Notes under the pieces: generated by a model | Told to the model about the DNA's origin: nothing | Database searches by the model: none | Seen by the model: the letters and a program-made list of their open reading frames with translations, nothing else | Program-made: the position numbers and the translations under genes | Shown here: in pieces, positions 46,918 through 62,462 of the stretch | How positions within the stretch are numbered: position 1 is the first letter of the stretch | Layout of the letters: each line of letters starts with the position of its first letter | NCBI RefSeq assembly: GCF_016860525.1 | Contig: NZ_BNEA01000001.1 | Location: forward strand, 1-64,000 | Length of the DNA stretch: 64,000 nucleotides | Direction of reading: 5' to 3' | DNA from: Streptomyces rubradiris | Lineage (GTDB): Bacteria; Actinomycetota; Actinomycetes; Streptomycetales; Streptomycetaceae

Positions 46918-49900
46918 TCAGGCCGAGCCGAGTTCGTTGTCGATGAACGCGAAGACATCGTCGGCGGAGGCGTCCTGAAGCCGTCCGGCGACGGCGTCGG
47001 CCCCCTCCTGGCCGAGGGCCTGGTCCAGGTCGCCGAGCAGCGACCGCAGGCGGCCGGCGATCCGGCCCTCTTCGATGTCCTCGGCGCTCAGGCCGCCGAG
47101 CCGGGCGGCGAGCCGGTCGAGGTCGGCGAGGACGGAGTCCACGGAGGAGGTGTCGGCGCCGGCGATCTCGGTGCCCAGGTGCTGGGCGAGGGCGGCGGGG
47201 GTGGCGTAGTCGAAGATGAGCGTGGCGGGCAGCGGCACCCCGGCGGCGGCGCTGATCCGGTTGCGCAGGTCGACGGAGGTGAGGGAGTCGAAGCCGAGGT
47301 CGCGGAAGGCGGTGGTCGGCTCGACCGCGTCGGCGTCGGCGTAGCCGAGGACGGCGGCGGCCTGGCCGCACACCAGCTCCCGCAGGGCGCGGTCGCGTTC
47401 GCCGCCGGTGAGGCCGGCGAGTTTCGCGGCGAAGCCGTCGGCGGCACCGGCCTGTCCGGGTCCGCCGGTGCCGGGGCGGGCCCCGGGCAGCGTGGACAGC
47501 AGGGGGCTGGGCCGGGTCGCGGTGAAGGCGGGCGCGAACACCGCCCAGTCGACGTCGGCGACGGTGACGGTGGTGTCGCCGCCGGCCAGGGCGCGGTGCA
47601 GCGCGGTGAGCGCGCGGCCGGGGTCGAGGAGGGACATGCCCATGGCGCGGGCGGCGGAGCGGACGGTGCCGTGGGCGGCCATGCCGTCGCCGCCCCAGGG
47701 TCCCCAGGCGATCGAGGTGGCGGGCAGTCCGGCGGCGCGGCGGTGTTCGGCGAGGGCGTCGAGGTAGGCGTTGGCGGCGGCGTAGTTGGCCTGGCCGGCG
47801 CCGCCGACGGTGGCGGTCAGGGAGGAGAACAGCACGAATGCCGTCAGGTCCCGGTCCGCGGTGAGTTCGTGCAGGTGGCGGGCGGCGTCGGCCTTCGCGG
47901 CGAGGACGCGGTCGAAGCGCTGGGGGGTGAGGGCGTCCAGGACGCCGTCGTCGAGGACGCCGGCCAGGTGCAGCACGGCGGTCAGGGGGTGTTCGGCCGG
48001 TACGGAGTCCAGCAGGGCGGCCACGGACCGGCGGTCGCTGACGTCGCAGGCGGTGAGGGTGACCCGGGTGCCGGCGTCGGTGAGTTCGCGGACCAGGTCG
48101 GCGGCACCGGGGGCGTCCATGCCGCGGCGGGAGGTCAGCAGCAGGTGGTCGGCGCCCTCGGCGGCGAGCCGGCGGGCGACGGCGCCGCCTATGGCGCCGG
48201 TGGCCCCGGTGACCAGCACGGTGCCGGACGGCGTCCAGGGGGCGCCGGTGCGGGCGGGGGCGGGCTCCAGGCGCCGGCCGTAGGCGCCGGTGTCGCGCAG
48301 CACGAGCTGGTCCTCACCGCCGGGGTCGCCGAGCAGGGCGGCCAGCCGGGCGAGGGTGTCGGGGCCGGGTTCGGCGGGCAGGTCGGCCAGTCCGCCCCAG
48401 CGTTCGGGGTGTTCCAGCGCGGCGACCCGGCCGAGGCCCCACACCGGGGCCTGGTCGAGGCCGGTGACGGCGGCGCCCGGCCCGTGGGCGACGGCGTCGC
48501 GGGTGACGCACCACAGCGGGGCGGTGACCCGCGCGTCCCCGAGGGCCTGGACAAGGGCGGCGGTGACGGCCGGCGCGGTGGCGGGCGCCAGCAGGGACAG
48601 CACGCCGTCGGCGCCGTTCCGCCCGGCGAGCAGCGCGGCGAGTTCGGCGCGGTCGGCCGTGGCGGGCACGGTGAGGGTGTCGAGGGTGAGGCCCCGTTCG
48701 GTGAGCCCGGTCAGGACGGCGGTGGTCCACGGGTCGTCGGCGGCGGGGACGACGGCGAGCCAGTGGCCGCCGCGCGCCGGGGTGGCGGCGGGGGCCAGCG
48801 GCTCCCAGGCGACGCGGTAGCGCCAGCCGTCGGCCGCGGCGTCGGCCTGCCGCCGCTCGTGCCAGGCGGCGAGGGCCGGTACGACGGCGGCGACGGAGGT
48901 CTCGTCGGCGACGCCGAGGGTGGCGGCCACGGCGGTGACGTCCTGGTCGCGGACCAGGTCCCAGAACGGGTCGGCGGCGTCGCCCCCGCGGGCCGCCGCC
49001 GAGCGCTCGGCCTGGAGGATGGGGGCGTCCTCCCAGTGCCGGTCGCGGCGGAAGGGGTAGGTGGGCAGGCCGACCCTGCGGCCGCCGGCGAACAGCGCCG
49101 TCCAGTCGGGGCCGGTGCCGGTCAGGTGCAGCCGGCAGACGGCGTCGAGGAGGGCGGCGTCCTCGGCGCGGTCGCGGCGCTGGGCGGCGATGACGACGGG
49201 CGCCGAGTCCTGGGCCAGGTTGCTGAGCACCGCGTCGGGGCCGACCTCCAGGAAGCGGGTGGCGCCCTCGGCGGCCAGGGTGGTGACCCCGTCGTGGAAG
49301 CGGACCGCCTCGCGGACGTGCCGGACCCAGTACTCGGGCGAGTCGAGCCGGTCGGCGAGGCGGCCGGTGACGTTGGAGACGACCGGCAGGGCGGGCTCGC
49401 GGAAGGTCAGTCCCGCCAGCACCTCGCGGAACGCCTCCAGCATGGGGTCCATGCGGTGGGAGTGGAAGGCGTGCGACACCTTCAGCCGGGTGGACTTCTC
49501 CACCCGGGCGGCGACGGCGAGTACGGCGTCCTCGTCGCCGGAGACCACCACGGCGCGCGGGCCGTTGACGGCGGCGATGCCGACGCCGTCGGTGAGCAGC
49601 CCGGCGACCTCCGCCTCGGTGGCGAGCAGGGACACCATCGCGCCGCCGGCGGGCAGTTCCTGCATGAGCCGGCCGCGGGCGGCGACCAGGGCGACGGCGT
49701 CCTTCAGGTCCAGCACGCCGGCGACGTGCGCGGCGACGACCTCGCCGACGGAGTGCCCGGCGAGCAGGTCGGGGCGGACGCCCCAGTGCTCCAGCAGCCG
49801 GTACAGGGCGGTTTCGAAGGTGAACAGGGCCGCCTGGGTGTACACGGTCCGGTGCAGGGGCGCGGGGTCGGTGTCCTGCTCCCACATCACCTCGCGCAGC

Positions 49901-51668
49901 GGCCGGTCCAGGTGGGTGTCGAACGCGGCGCAGATCTCGTCGAGGGCGGCGGCGAACACCGGGAACGCGGCGTGCAGGGTGCGGCCCATGCCGGGCCGCT
50001 GGGAGCCCTGCCCGGAGAACAGCACGGCGAGCCGGCCGGGTTCCGGGGCCGTCTCGGCGGGGCGGCTGCCGTCGGCGACGGCGCGCAGGCCGGCCAGCAG
50101 CTCGTCCCGGTCGCGGCCGGTGACGGCGGCCCGGTGGGTGAACACGGTCCGGGTGGTGGCCAGCGAGTAGCCGACGTCGTACGGGTCGAGGCCGCCGGCC
50201 GCGGCGAGCAGCCGCTCCGCCTGCCGGCGCACCGCGTCGGGGCCCTTGCCGGACAGCACCCAGGGGATCACGGGCAGCGCGGTGCGCTCGGACGCGGCCG
50301 GTTCCGCGGCGGCGGGCGGCGCCTCCTCCAGGATGGTGTGGGCGTTGGTGCCGGAGATGCCGAAGGAGGACACGCCGGCCCGGCGCGGGCGGCCGTCGGG
50401 GGTGTCCCAGGGGCGGGCCTCGGTGAGCAGCCGGACGTCTCCGGCGCTCCAGTCGACGGCGGTGGAGGGCTGCTCGACGTGCAGGGTGCGGGGCAGGGTG
50501 CCGTGGCGCATCGCCATGACCATCTTGATGACGGCGCCGACCCCGGCCGCGGCCTGCGGGTGGCCCATGTTGGACTTCAGGGAGCCGAGCCACACCGGCC
50601 GGTTCTCCGGCCGGTCCTGCCCGTAGGCGGCGATGACGGCCTGGGCCTCGATGGGGTCGCCGAGGGTGGTACCGGTGCCGTGCGCCTCGACCGCGTCGAT
50701 GTGGTGCGGGGCGAGCCGGGCGTCGGCAAGGGCCTGCCGGATGACGCGGATCTGCGCGGGTCCGCTGGGCGCGGTCAGGCCGTTGGAGGCGCCGTCCTGG
50801 TTGACGGCCGAGCCACGGACCACGGCGAGCACCTCGTGGCCGTTGCGCAGCGCGTCGGACAGCCGCTCCACCAGCAGCATGCCGGCGCCCTCGGCCCAGG
50901 CGGCGCCGGCGGCGTCATCGGAGAAGGAGTGGCAGCGGCCGTCGGGGGACAGCGCGCGGCGCTCGCTGAACTCGATGAACATCTCGGGGCTGGCCATGAC
51001 GGCGGCACCGCCCGCGAGCGCCAGGGAGCACTCGCCCTTGCGCAGCGACTGGATGGCCTGGTGCAGCGCCACCAGGGAGGAGGAGCAGGCGGTGTCCATG
51101 GTGACCGCGGGGCCCTCCAGGCCCAGGGTGTAGGCGATGCGGCCGGAGACGATGCTGCCGGAGATGGTGCCGCCGAGGTAGTCGTGGTGCATCAGGCCGA
51201 CGAAGACGCCGGTCGGGGTGCCCTTGACGGTGGTGGGGTCGATGCCGGCCCGTTCGAAGGCCTCCCAGGTGACCTCCAGCAGCAGCCGCTGCTGCGGGTC
51301 GGTGCCGGGCGCGTCCTTGGGGCTGATGCCGAAGAAGGCGGGGTCGCACTCGGCGGCGTCGTGCAGGAAGCCGCCCTGGCGGACGTAGGTCTTGCCGGGG
51401 GCGCCGGGCTCGGGGTCGTAGATCGCCTCGGTGTCCCAGCCCCGGTCGGTGGGGAAGCCGGTGACGACGTCGATGCCCTCGTCGACGATCCGCCACAGGT
51501 CCTCGGGGGTGCGCACACCGCCCGGGTAGCGGCAGCCCATGCCGATGACGGCGACGGGCTCGCGCTCGCGGTCCTCCAGCTCGCGTACGCGGCGGCGGCT
51601 GCGCTCCAGCTCGGTCGTGGCCCGCTTGAGGTAGTCACGGAGCTTGCCGGCCGTGGCCGAGTCTTCCA

Positions 51669-51669
<1 letters not shown>
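46918..51669 (-). CDS. Type I PKS, one module: KS-AT-KR-ACP
   Basis: About 1583 aa. Docking helix [32 protein letters not shown] near 193; AT GHSVG near 638, HAFH near 735 (malonyl); KR with structural subdomain and TGATGAIG near 1156, LDD motif (B-type) and [25 protein letters not shown] near 1460. No DH motif (HxxxGxxxxP) between AT and KR, so this module leaves a beta-hydroxyl. ATG at 51669 shares one base with the previous stop (TGATG); a GTG one codon earlier is also in frame. The C-terminal docking tail [14 protein letters not shown] suits the next gene's N-terminus. Confidence 0.95.
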
Positions 51670-57104
<5,435 letters not shown>

Positions 57105-57225
57105 CAGCGCGCCATCCGATCGGGATCGAAGTGAGGGCCTGGGCCGTGCGGATCGCCTCCGGACGGTTGCCGGTCCGCTTCCCCTTTCGCTGTCGGAGGC
57201 TAGGCAGGGGGTGGTGACGCGGGAC

Positions 57226-57242
57226 ACCCCTAGGGCCCCCAG
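57226..57242 (-). promoter_or_regulatory. Direct-repeat operator upstream of the right PKS operon
   Basis: Minus strand CTGGGGGCCCTAGGGGT: a perfect TAGGGGT half-site preceded by a degenerate TGGGGGC half-site at 9 rather than 10 bp. About 120 nt upstream of the GTG start, as at the P450 operon. Confidence 0.5.
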
Positions 57243-57304
57243 GGGCCCCCGCGACGGCTAAGGGGTCCCCCGGTGGCGACGGCCGGCGCGGGGCCGCGGC
57301 GGGG

Positions 57305-57673
57305 TCATCCGCCGGCCGTGGTCACGGTGGCCAGCCGGTAGCTGCCGGCCAGTTCCCTGACCTCCGTTGAGACGACCGCCTCGGGCACGCCGGCCGCGCG
57401 CAGATGTGCCTCGGCCAGGGCCAGTACGCGCTCCGACAGGCGGGCCCGCTGGTGCGCGGGACGGCCGGCCAGGAGGCCCACCTCGATGTGCAGGAACGCG
57501 GTCTCCCCGCCCGACGTGTCCCCGACATACGTGTCCACCGGCCGGACGAGCGTCTTGCACACGCCCGTGGATCCGGATTCCTCCAGGACCAGCGGATGCA
57601 GCTCCTTCACGAGGACGCCCGCGTCGAGGACTCCGGCCAGACGGGAGGAGTAGTCGATGGTGAGGTGCGGCAT
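57305..57673 (-). CDS. 5-carboxymethyl-2-hydroxymuconate delta-isomerase-like tautomerase
   Basis: 122-aa member of the CHMI branch of the tautomerase superfamily. After removal of Met the chain begins with the catalytic proline (PHLTIDYS), and the CHMI pattern continues with GVLVKELHPLVLEE, FLHIEVGLLAGRP and the C-terminal REL-SYR segment. No homoprotocatechuate genes are nearby. It lies on the same strand just upstream of the PKS promoter. It may be flanking, or it could act on an enolisable group such as the beta-keto amide predicted here; that role is speculative. Confidence 0.85.
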   Translation of the reverse strand: MPHLTIDYSSRLAGVLDAGVLVKELHPLVLEESGSTGVCKTLVRPVDTYVGDTSGGETAFLHIEVGLLAGRPAHQRARLSERVLALAEAHLRAAGVPEAVVSTEVRELAGSYRLATVTTAGG

Positions 57674-57793
57674 GCGGGACCTTTCATCACACTTCCTAGT
57701 TTCTCAAGGCAACTATTTTCTCTCACGGTGTCCGGACCCCGACGCCCGCCCCGGCATCGCGGCCCGCTCCCCCGGCTCACATAGGTTGTGCGC
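57674..57793. other. Divergent promoter region, tautomerase / MurJ-like gene
   Basis: 120 bp with an A/T-rich core (around 57690-57725), the only such stretch near this cluster edge. No defined operator was recognised. Confidence 0.5.
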
Positions 57794-59518
57794 ATGATCG
57801 AGGACGCGAAGACGAGGCCACGGGGTGTGCCCGCACAGCGCCGGCGCCGGGGCAGACACGCCGCCCCCGCGGGCCGGGCGGACCGCCGCGGGCGAGGCCA
57901 TCGCCGGAAGAGACCGGCGCCTCCCGGGCCGGCCCGGGCCTCGATGCTGATGGCGGCCGGCACCGTGGTGTCCCGGGCGACGGGACTCATACGCACGGTG
58001 CTCCAGGCCGCCGCCCTGGGCACGGGCCTGCTGGCGAGCACCTACAACACGGCCAACACGGTGCCGACCAGTCTGTACACGCTCCTGATCGGCGGCGCCC
58101 TCAACGCCGTCCTCGTGCCGCAGCTGGTGCGCGCCCGCGCCACGCACCCCGACCGGGGCCGGGCCTACGAGCAGCGGCTGGTGACCCTCGTGGTGTGCGT
58201 CCTCGGTGTCGGGACGGTACTGGCGGTGTGGGCGGCGCCGCAGATCGTCGGCGTCTACATGCGGGACACCGCCGACAACCACGAGGCCTACGAACTGACG
58301 GTCACCTTCGCCCGCTACCTGCTGCCGCAGATCTTCTTCTACGGCCTGACCGGCATCTACGGCCAGGTCCTCAACGCCCGCGAGAAGTTCGGCGCGGCGA
58401 TGTGGACGCCGGTGCTGAACAACGTCGTCCTGGTCGCCATGTTCGCCGCCTACCTGGGCCTGATGACGGTCCCCGACCGGGTGGCGGACATCACGGCCGG
58501 CCAGGTCCGGCTGCTCGGCATCGGCACGACCGCGGGCATCGCCGTGCAGGCCCTCGCCCTGATCCCGTTCGCCCGCGCCGCCGGCTTCCGCTTCCGGCCG
58601 CGCTTCGACTGGCGCGGCACGGGCCTCGGCTCCAGTGTCCACGCGGCCAAGTGGACCCTGCTGTTCGTGCTGGCCAACCAGGTGGCCCTGGCGGTGGTCA
58701 CCAACTACGCCAACGCCGCCGACCAGGAACTCCCGGACGCGGGCGCGGGCTACTCGGCGTACACGTACGCGCAGACCATCTGGATGCTTCCGCAGTCCAT
58801 CGTCACCGTGTCCCTGGTGACCGCGCTGCTGCCGCGCATGAGCCGGGCCGCGGCGCAGGGGCGGGTGGCCGACCTGCGGGCGGACCTGTCCCGCGCCCTG
58901 CGGGTCAGCGGCGCCGTCATCGTGCCCGCCGCGTTCTTCTTCCTCGCCCTGGGCCCGCTGCTGGCGGAGCTGCTGTTCGCCCACGGTGCCGCCGACGCGG
59001 CCACGGCCCGGCCGCTCGGCCACATGCTCCAGGCGTTCGGCCCCGGCCTGATCCCGTTCTCCGCCCAGTACCTGCTGCTGCGCGGCTTCTACGCCTACGA
59101 GGACACCCGTACGCCGTTCTTCATGGCCGCGTGGGTCGCCGTGGTGAACATCGCCCTCGCCACCGCCTGCCACGTGCTGCTGCCCGCGCGCTGGGCGGTG
59201 ACGGCGATGGCCGGGGCGTACACGCTGTCCTACGCGATCGGGCTCCTGGTGACCGCGCGGCTGCTGCGGCGACGGGTCGGCGGACGCCTCGACGACGGCA
59301 CCCTGCGCCGCACCTACGCCAAGCTGCTGCTCGCCGCGGGCCTCGGCGCGGCCCTGGGCTGGACCGCCGCCCACGCCTGCGCCGCCCACCTGGGCACCGG
59401 GACATGGCCCACGGCCCTCTCCCTGACGGCGGGCACGGTGACGCTGGCCGCGGTCTACGTGACGACGGCCCGCCTGCTGCGGGTGCCGGAACTACGACGG
59501 CTGCCGGTGCTGCTCTGA
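57794..59518 (+). CDS. MurJ/MviN-family lipid flippase
   Basis: 574-aa polytopic membrane protein of the MOP exporter superfamily. After a basic N-terminal tail (RRRRGRHAAPAGRADRRGRG region) come about 14 hydrophobic segments. MurJ-family signatures: ASTYNTANTVPTSLYTLLIGGALNAVLVP split across the first helices, GLTGIYGQVLNAREKFGA, and YTYAQTIWMLPQSI. MurJ moves lipid II across the membrane; Streptomyces has several paralogues, and this may be one of them rather than the essential copy. ATG at 57794 preferred over GTG at 57788 because AGG lies eight bases upstream. Confidence 0.9.
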   Translation: MIEDAKTRPRGVPAQRRRRGRHAAPAGRADRRGRGHRRKRPAPPGPARASMLMAAGTVVSRATGLIRTVLQAAALGTGLLASTYNTANTVPTSLYTLLIGGALNAVLVPQLVRARATHPDRGRAYEQRLVTLVVCVLGVGTVLAVWAAPQIVGVYMRDTADNHEAYELTVTFARYLLPQIFFYGLTGIYGQVLNAREKFGAAMWTPVLNNVVLVAMFAAYLGLMTVPDRVADITAGQVRLLGIGTTAGIAVQALALIPFARAAGFRFRPRFDWRGTGLGSSVHAAKWTLLFVLANQVALAVVTNYANAADQELPDAGAGYSAYTYAQTIWMLPQSIVTVSLVTALLPRMSRAAAQGRVADLRADLSRALRVSGAVIVPAAFFFLALGPLLAELLFAHGAADAATARPLGHMLQAFGPGLIPFSAQYLLLRGFYAYEDTRTPFFMAAWVAVVNIALATACHVLLPARWAVTAMAGAYTLSYAIGLLVTARLLRRRVGGRLDDGTLRRTYAKLLLAAGLGAALGWTAAHACAAHLGTGTWPTALSLTAGTVTLAAVYVTTARLLRVPELRRLPVLL

Positions 59519-59603
59519 CGGGGTCGAGGGCGGGGCCGGGCGGCGGGGGCAGGGGGCGCGCCGCGCAACCGTACCGACGGTCCCGACGGCACCGTACGGT
59601 CGG

Positions 59604-60542
59604 TCAGGGGGTGCCGGAGTGGCCGGCCGCCGCCCGCTTCAGCAGGGAGTTCAGCAGGTGTATGTCGGGCCTGCGGGCGGTGCCCGAGCGGCTCACGGTG
59701 AAGATCGTCCGGCTGACCGGCCTGGTCAGCGGGTGCAGGCTGACACCGGCGGCGGCGTCCGGGACGGCGAGCCGGGGGGCCAGCGCGACGCCCGCGCCGG
59801 CGGCGACCAGGGAGGTCAGCACGCCGAAGTCGCTGCTGCGGACCCGGATGTCCGGGACGAACCCGGCGGCGCCGCAGGTGCGCTGGATCATCTCGTAGCA
59901 GGAGGTGTCGGGCGCGGGTGTCAGCCAGGGCGCCTGGGCGAGCGCGGAGAGGTCCGCGGGCGCTCCGGGGGCCAGCCCCAGCCGGTCCGCGTGTTCGAGG
60001 CGCAGCACGGCCACCACGGGGTCCTCCATGAGGGCCTCCTGCTCGCTGCCGGAGGGGAAGTCGCGGGGCAGTACGGTGTAGCCGTGGACGACGGCCACGT
60101 CGATCTCCCGCTTGTGCAGGGACTGGAGCGCGTCACCGGGCTCCAGGACGGTGAGGTGCAGGGCGAGCCGGCGCGACCACGCGTCGTCCTCCTCGGCGAG
60201 CGCCCGGTACACGGCCGGGAACAGGGTCCGGGCGGCCGAGGCGAACGCGGCCACCCGGACCTGTCCGCGCCGGCCGCCGCGCAGTGCCGCGAGGTCGGAC
60301 TCCGCGGCGGCGAGGTCGCCGAGGACCACCTCCGCGTGCGCGACCAACAGCTCGCCGGCGGTGGTCAGCCGCAGCGTGCGTCCGTGTTTCTCCACGACGG
60401 GCAGACCGGCCTCCCGTTCGAGGACGGCCAATTGCTGGGAGACCGCGGGCGCGGTCAGATGCAGTGCCTCGGCCGCCGCCGCGACGGTGCCGTGGATGGC
60501 CAGGTGGTGCAGAATCCTGAGCCGACGAACATCAAGCATCAT
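59604..60542 (-). CDS. LysR-family transcriptional regulator
   Basis: About 312 aa: N-terminal winged helix-turn-helix (LRILHHLAIHGTVAAAAEAL, then APAVSQQLAVLERE) and a periplasmic-binding-protein-like effector domain. Three start codons in a row are in frame (GTG 60545, ATG 60542, ATG 60539); the true one is undecided. Divergent from the EamA transporter gene, which it most likely controls through the shared 68-bp gap. Confidence 0.93.
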   Translation of the reverse strand: MMLDVRRLRILHHLAIHGTVAAAAEALHLTAPAVSQQLAVLEREAGLPVVEKHGRTLRLTTAGELLVAHAEVVLGDLAAAESDLAALRGGRRGQVRVAAFASAARTLFPAVYRALAEEDDAWSRRLALHLTVLEPGDALQSLHKREIDVAVVHGYTVLPRDFPSGSEQEALMEDPVVAVLRLEHADRLGLAPGAPADLSALAQAPWLTPAPDTSCYEMIQRTCGAAGFVPDIRVRSSDFGVLTSLVAAGAGVALAPRLAVPDAAAGVSLHPLTRPVSRTIFTVSRSGTARRPDIHLLNSLLKRAAAGHSGTP

Positions 60543-60610
60543 CACATCTTACGCTTTCCGTAAAGAAAGCTAACTGGACCTTCTTGTTTCCGTCTCGGCA
60601 TCGTAGAGGA

Positions 60611-61564
60611 ATGCGCATACGGTTCGCCTCCCCCCGCTTCCTCGCCCTGGCCGGCACCGTGATCCTGTGGGCGTCCGCGTTCCCGGCGATCCGTGTGGGG
60701 GTCGGCGGACTCGGCCTGGCGGCGCTCTCGCTGCTGCGGCTGGCCATCGCCGCCGTGGTCCTGGCCGCCATCGCCCCGTTCGCCGGGGTCCGGCTGCCCC
60801 GGCGCGGGGACCTGCCGCAGATCGCGCTGTGCGGGCTCACCGGCATGACCGCCTACCAAGTGCTGCTGAACTGGGGCGAGATCCACGTCGAGGCGGGCAC
60901 CGCGAGCCTGCTGATCGCCGTCGCCCCCGTCTTCAGCGTCCTGCTGGGCAGCGCGTTCCTGGCCGAGCACATCAGCCGCAACGTGGCCATCGGCAGTGTC
61001 GTCGCCCTCGCGGGCACCGCCGTCGTCACCCTGAGCGACGGGGTGTCCGGGTTCACCGCCGCCTCCCTGGTGGTGCTGGCCGCGGCCGTCGTCCAGGGCG
61101 TCTACCACTTCGCCAGCAAACCGCTGCTGCGGCACTACACCGGGCTGGAGGTGGCCACGTACGCCATGATCGCCGGCACGGTGTTCGCGCTGCCGCTCGT
61201 GCCCGCGACGGCCCGGGCCCTGCCCCACGCTCCCCTGGACGCGCTGCTGGCCGTCGCCTTCCTCGGACTGCTGCCGTCCGCCCTGGGCTTCGTGATCTGG
61301 GGCTACGCCGTCGCCCGCCTGCCGCTCGCCGCGTCCACGGCCGCGCTGTACCTGGTCCCGCCCGTCGCCCTCCTGGTGTCCTTCGTCTGGCTCGGCGAGA
61401 TCCCGCACCCGGTCGAACTGCTCGGCGGCGCCGTCGTCGTGGCCGGCGTCATCCTGATCAACCGCCGCTCCGGCCCGCCACCGCGCTCCCGCGCCGTCGC
61501 CGGACGCCCGGGCCACGCGAAGGCCACGGACGAACACACCGACGAGCCCTCCATACACCGCTGA
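60611..61564 (+). CDS. EamA/DMT-family transporter
   Basis: About 317 aa, ten hydrophobic segments in two EamA repeats (for example ILWASAFPAIRVGVGGLGL and the second half ending LGEIPHPVELLGGAVVVAGV). Probable exporter of a small metabolite or amino acid. ATG at 60611 follows GAGGA with almost no spacer, so an upstream TTG at 60584 cannot be excluded. Hydrophilic tail after the last helix. Its partner is the divergent LysR gene. Confidence 0.9.
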   Translation: MRIRFASPRFLALAGTVILWASAFPAIRVGVGGLGLAALSLLRLAIAAVVLAAIAPFAGVRLPRRGDLPQIALCGLTGMTAYQVLLNWGEIHVEAGTASLLIAVAPVFSVLLGSAFLAEHISRNVAIGSVVALAGTAVVTLSDGVSGFTAASLVVLAAAVVQGVYHFASKPLLRHYTGLEVATYAMIAGTVFALPLVPATARALPHAPLDALLAVAFLGLLPSALGFVIWGYAVARLPLAASTAALYLVPPVALLVSFVWLGEIPHPVELLGGAVVVAGVILINRRSGPPPRSRAVAGRPGHAKATDEHTDEPSIHR

Positions 61565-61685
61565 GCCGGCCCTTGCCCGACCGCGGCGACCCGTCGGCCG
61601 TCGCAGCCCCCCGACGGCTGATGTCCGGGCACCGCGTGATGAAGTGTGGGCCTGACAACTCCGGCAGCAAGGAGCGCTTCTTCCG

Positions 61686-62462
61686 ATGCCCGCACAGCCC
61701 GCACGCCCTGAGCGCAGGGGGCCCGAGACCGCCTCGGTCATGGATGTCCCGCCGTTCAGGCCGTCTCTCGTCAAAGCGGTGTTCAGGGACCTGACTTCGC
61801 TGCACGTCTCCCGGTCGGCCGCGTGGGCCGCCGCGTCGGTGACGCGGACGGTGCTGGCGGAGATCATCGACGGCGCGAGGAGAGCGGCGGCGGAGGAGGC
61901 CCGGACGAAGCTGATCCCCGGCGACCTTCTCCGGGCGATCGACCGGAACGTCGAGCTGGAGGTGGGGACCAAGTGGTACCACCACAGCCCGACGTTCAAG
62001 GGCCTGACCGGTGTCCTGTACGACGCCGAGGGTGTCATCGTGCCTTCCCGTGAGCGCCGTGGGTCGCGTAGACCGAGTGCTGTGGCCGGTGCGCACCGGT
62101 TCGAGGCCGGGGTGAGGAAGCTGCTGCGGAGCCGGGGGGCGACGGCCGTCCCGGTGATGGTCCGCGACCTGGACGGCATCGCGAGCGTGTTCCTGACGGA
62201 CCTCGCCCGTGACGCGGCCATGGTCGTCCGCGAGGGCGGGGTCAAACGTTTCGGTACGGTCGCCCTGGTGACGCCGGGCGAACCGGTCCCTCCGCCGCTC
62301 CTCAAGGACCCGCTCCTGGCCCTGTCCACCCGCAAGGGGGACAGGCGGACCATCGGCAGGGACGACGTCCTGGCCGCCACCACGATGCAGTTGTCCGGCG
62401 GAGTGAGGCAACGAGCCCTCACCGAAGCACGCGAGGCGACACGGAACGCTCCGGCCGGCTGA
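61686..62462 (+). CDS. Putative histone-fold doublet protein
   Basis: 258 aa, no standard family recognised with certainty. Two segments look like histone folds. First (about 27-90): helix RPSLVKAVFRDLTSLH, long helix AAWAAASVTRTVLAEIIDGA continuing to about residue 70, then TKLIPGDLLRAIDRNVEL, much like the end of H2A (loop-Pro, short helix AIR-type). Second (about 135-245): helix FEAGVRKLLRSRG, long helix LDGIASVFLTDLARDAAMVV, then after an insertion of about 40 residues RRTIGRDDVLAATTMQL, like the H4/NF-YB loop-helix. Each has the Arg/Thr pattern before helix 3 or in loop 1. AAGGAG precedes the ATG. The 3' end overlaps the convergent GH88 gene by 44 bases. Likely DNA binding; inference from pattern only. 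Confidence 0.6.
   Translation: MPAQPARPERRGPETASVMDVPPFRPSLVKAVFRDLTSLHVSRSAAWAAASVTRTVLAEIIDGARRAAAEEARTKLIPGDLLRAIDRNVELEVGTKWYHHSPTFKGLTGVLYDAEGVIVPSRERRGSRRPSAVAGAHRFEAGVRKLLRSRGATAVPVMVRDLDGIASVFLTDLARDAAMVVREGGVKRFGTVALVTPGEPVPPPLLKDPLLALSTRKGDRRTIGRDDVLAATTMQLSGGVRQRALTEAREATRNAPAG

Noticed and set aside
59519..59603. Possible terminator between the MurJ-like and LysR genes
   Set aside because: Only short imperfect inverted repeats (around ACCGTACGGT); not strong enough to call.
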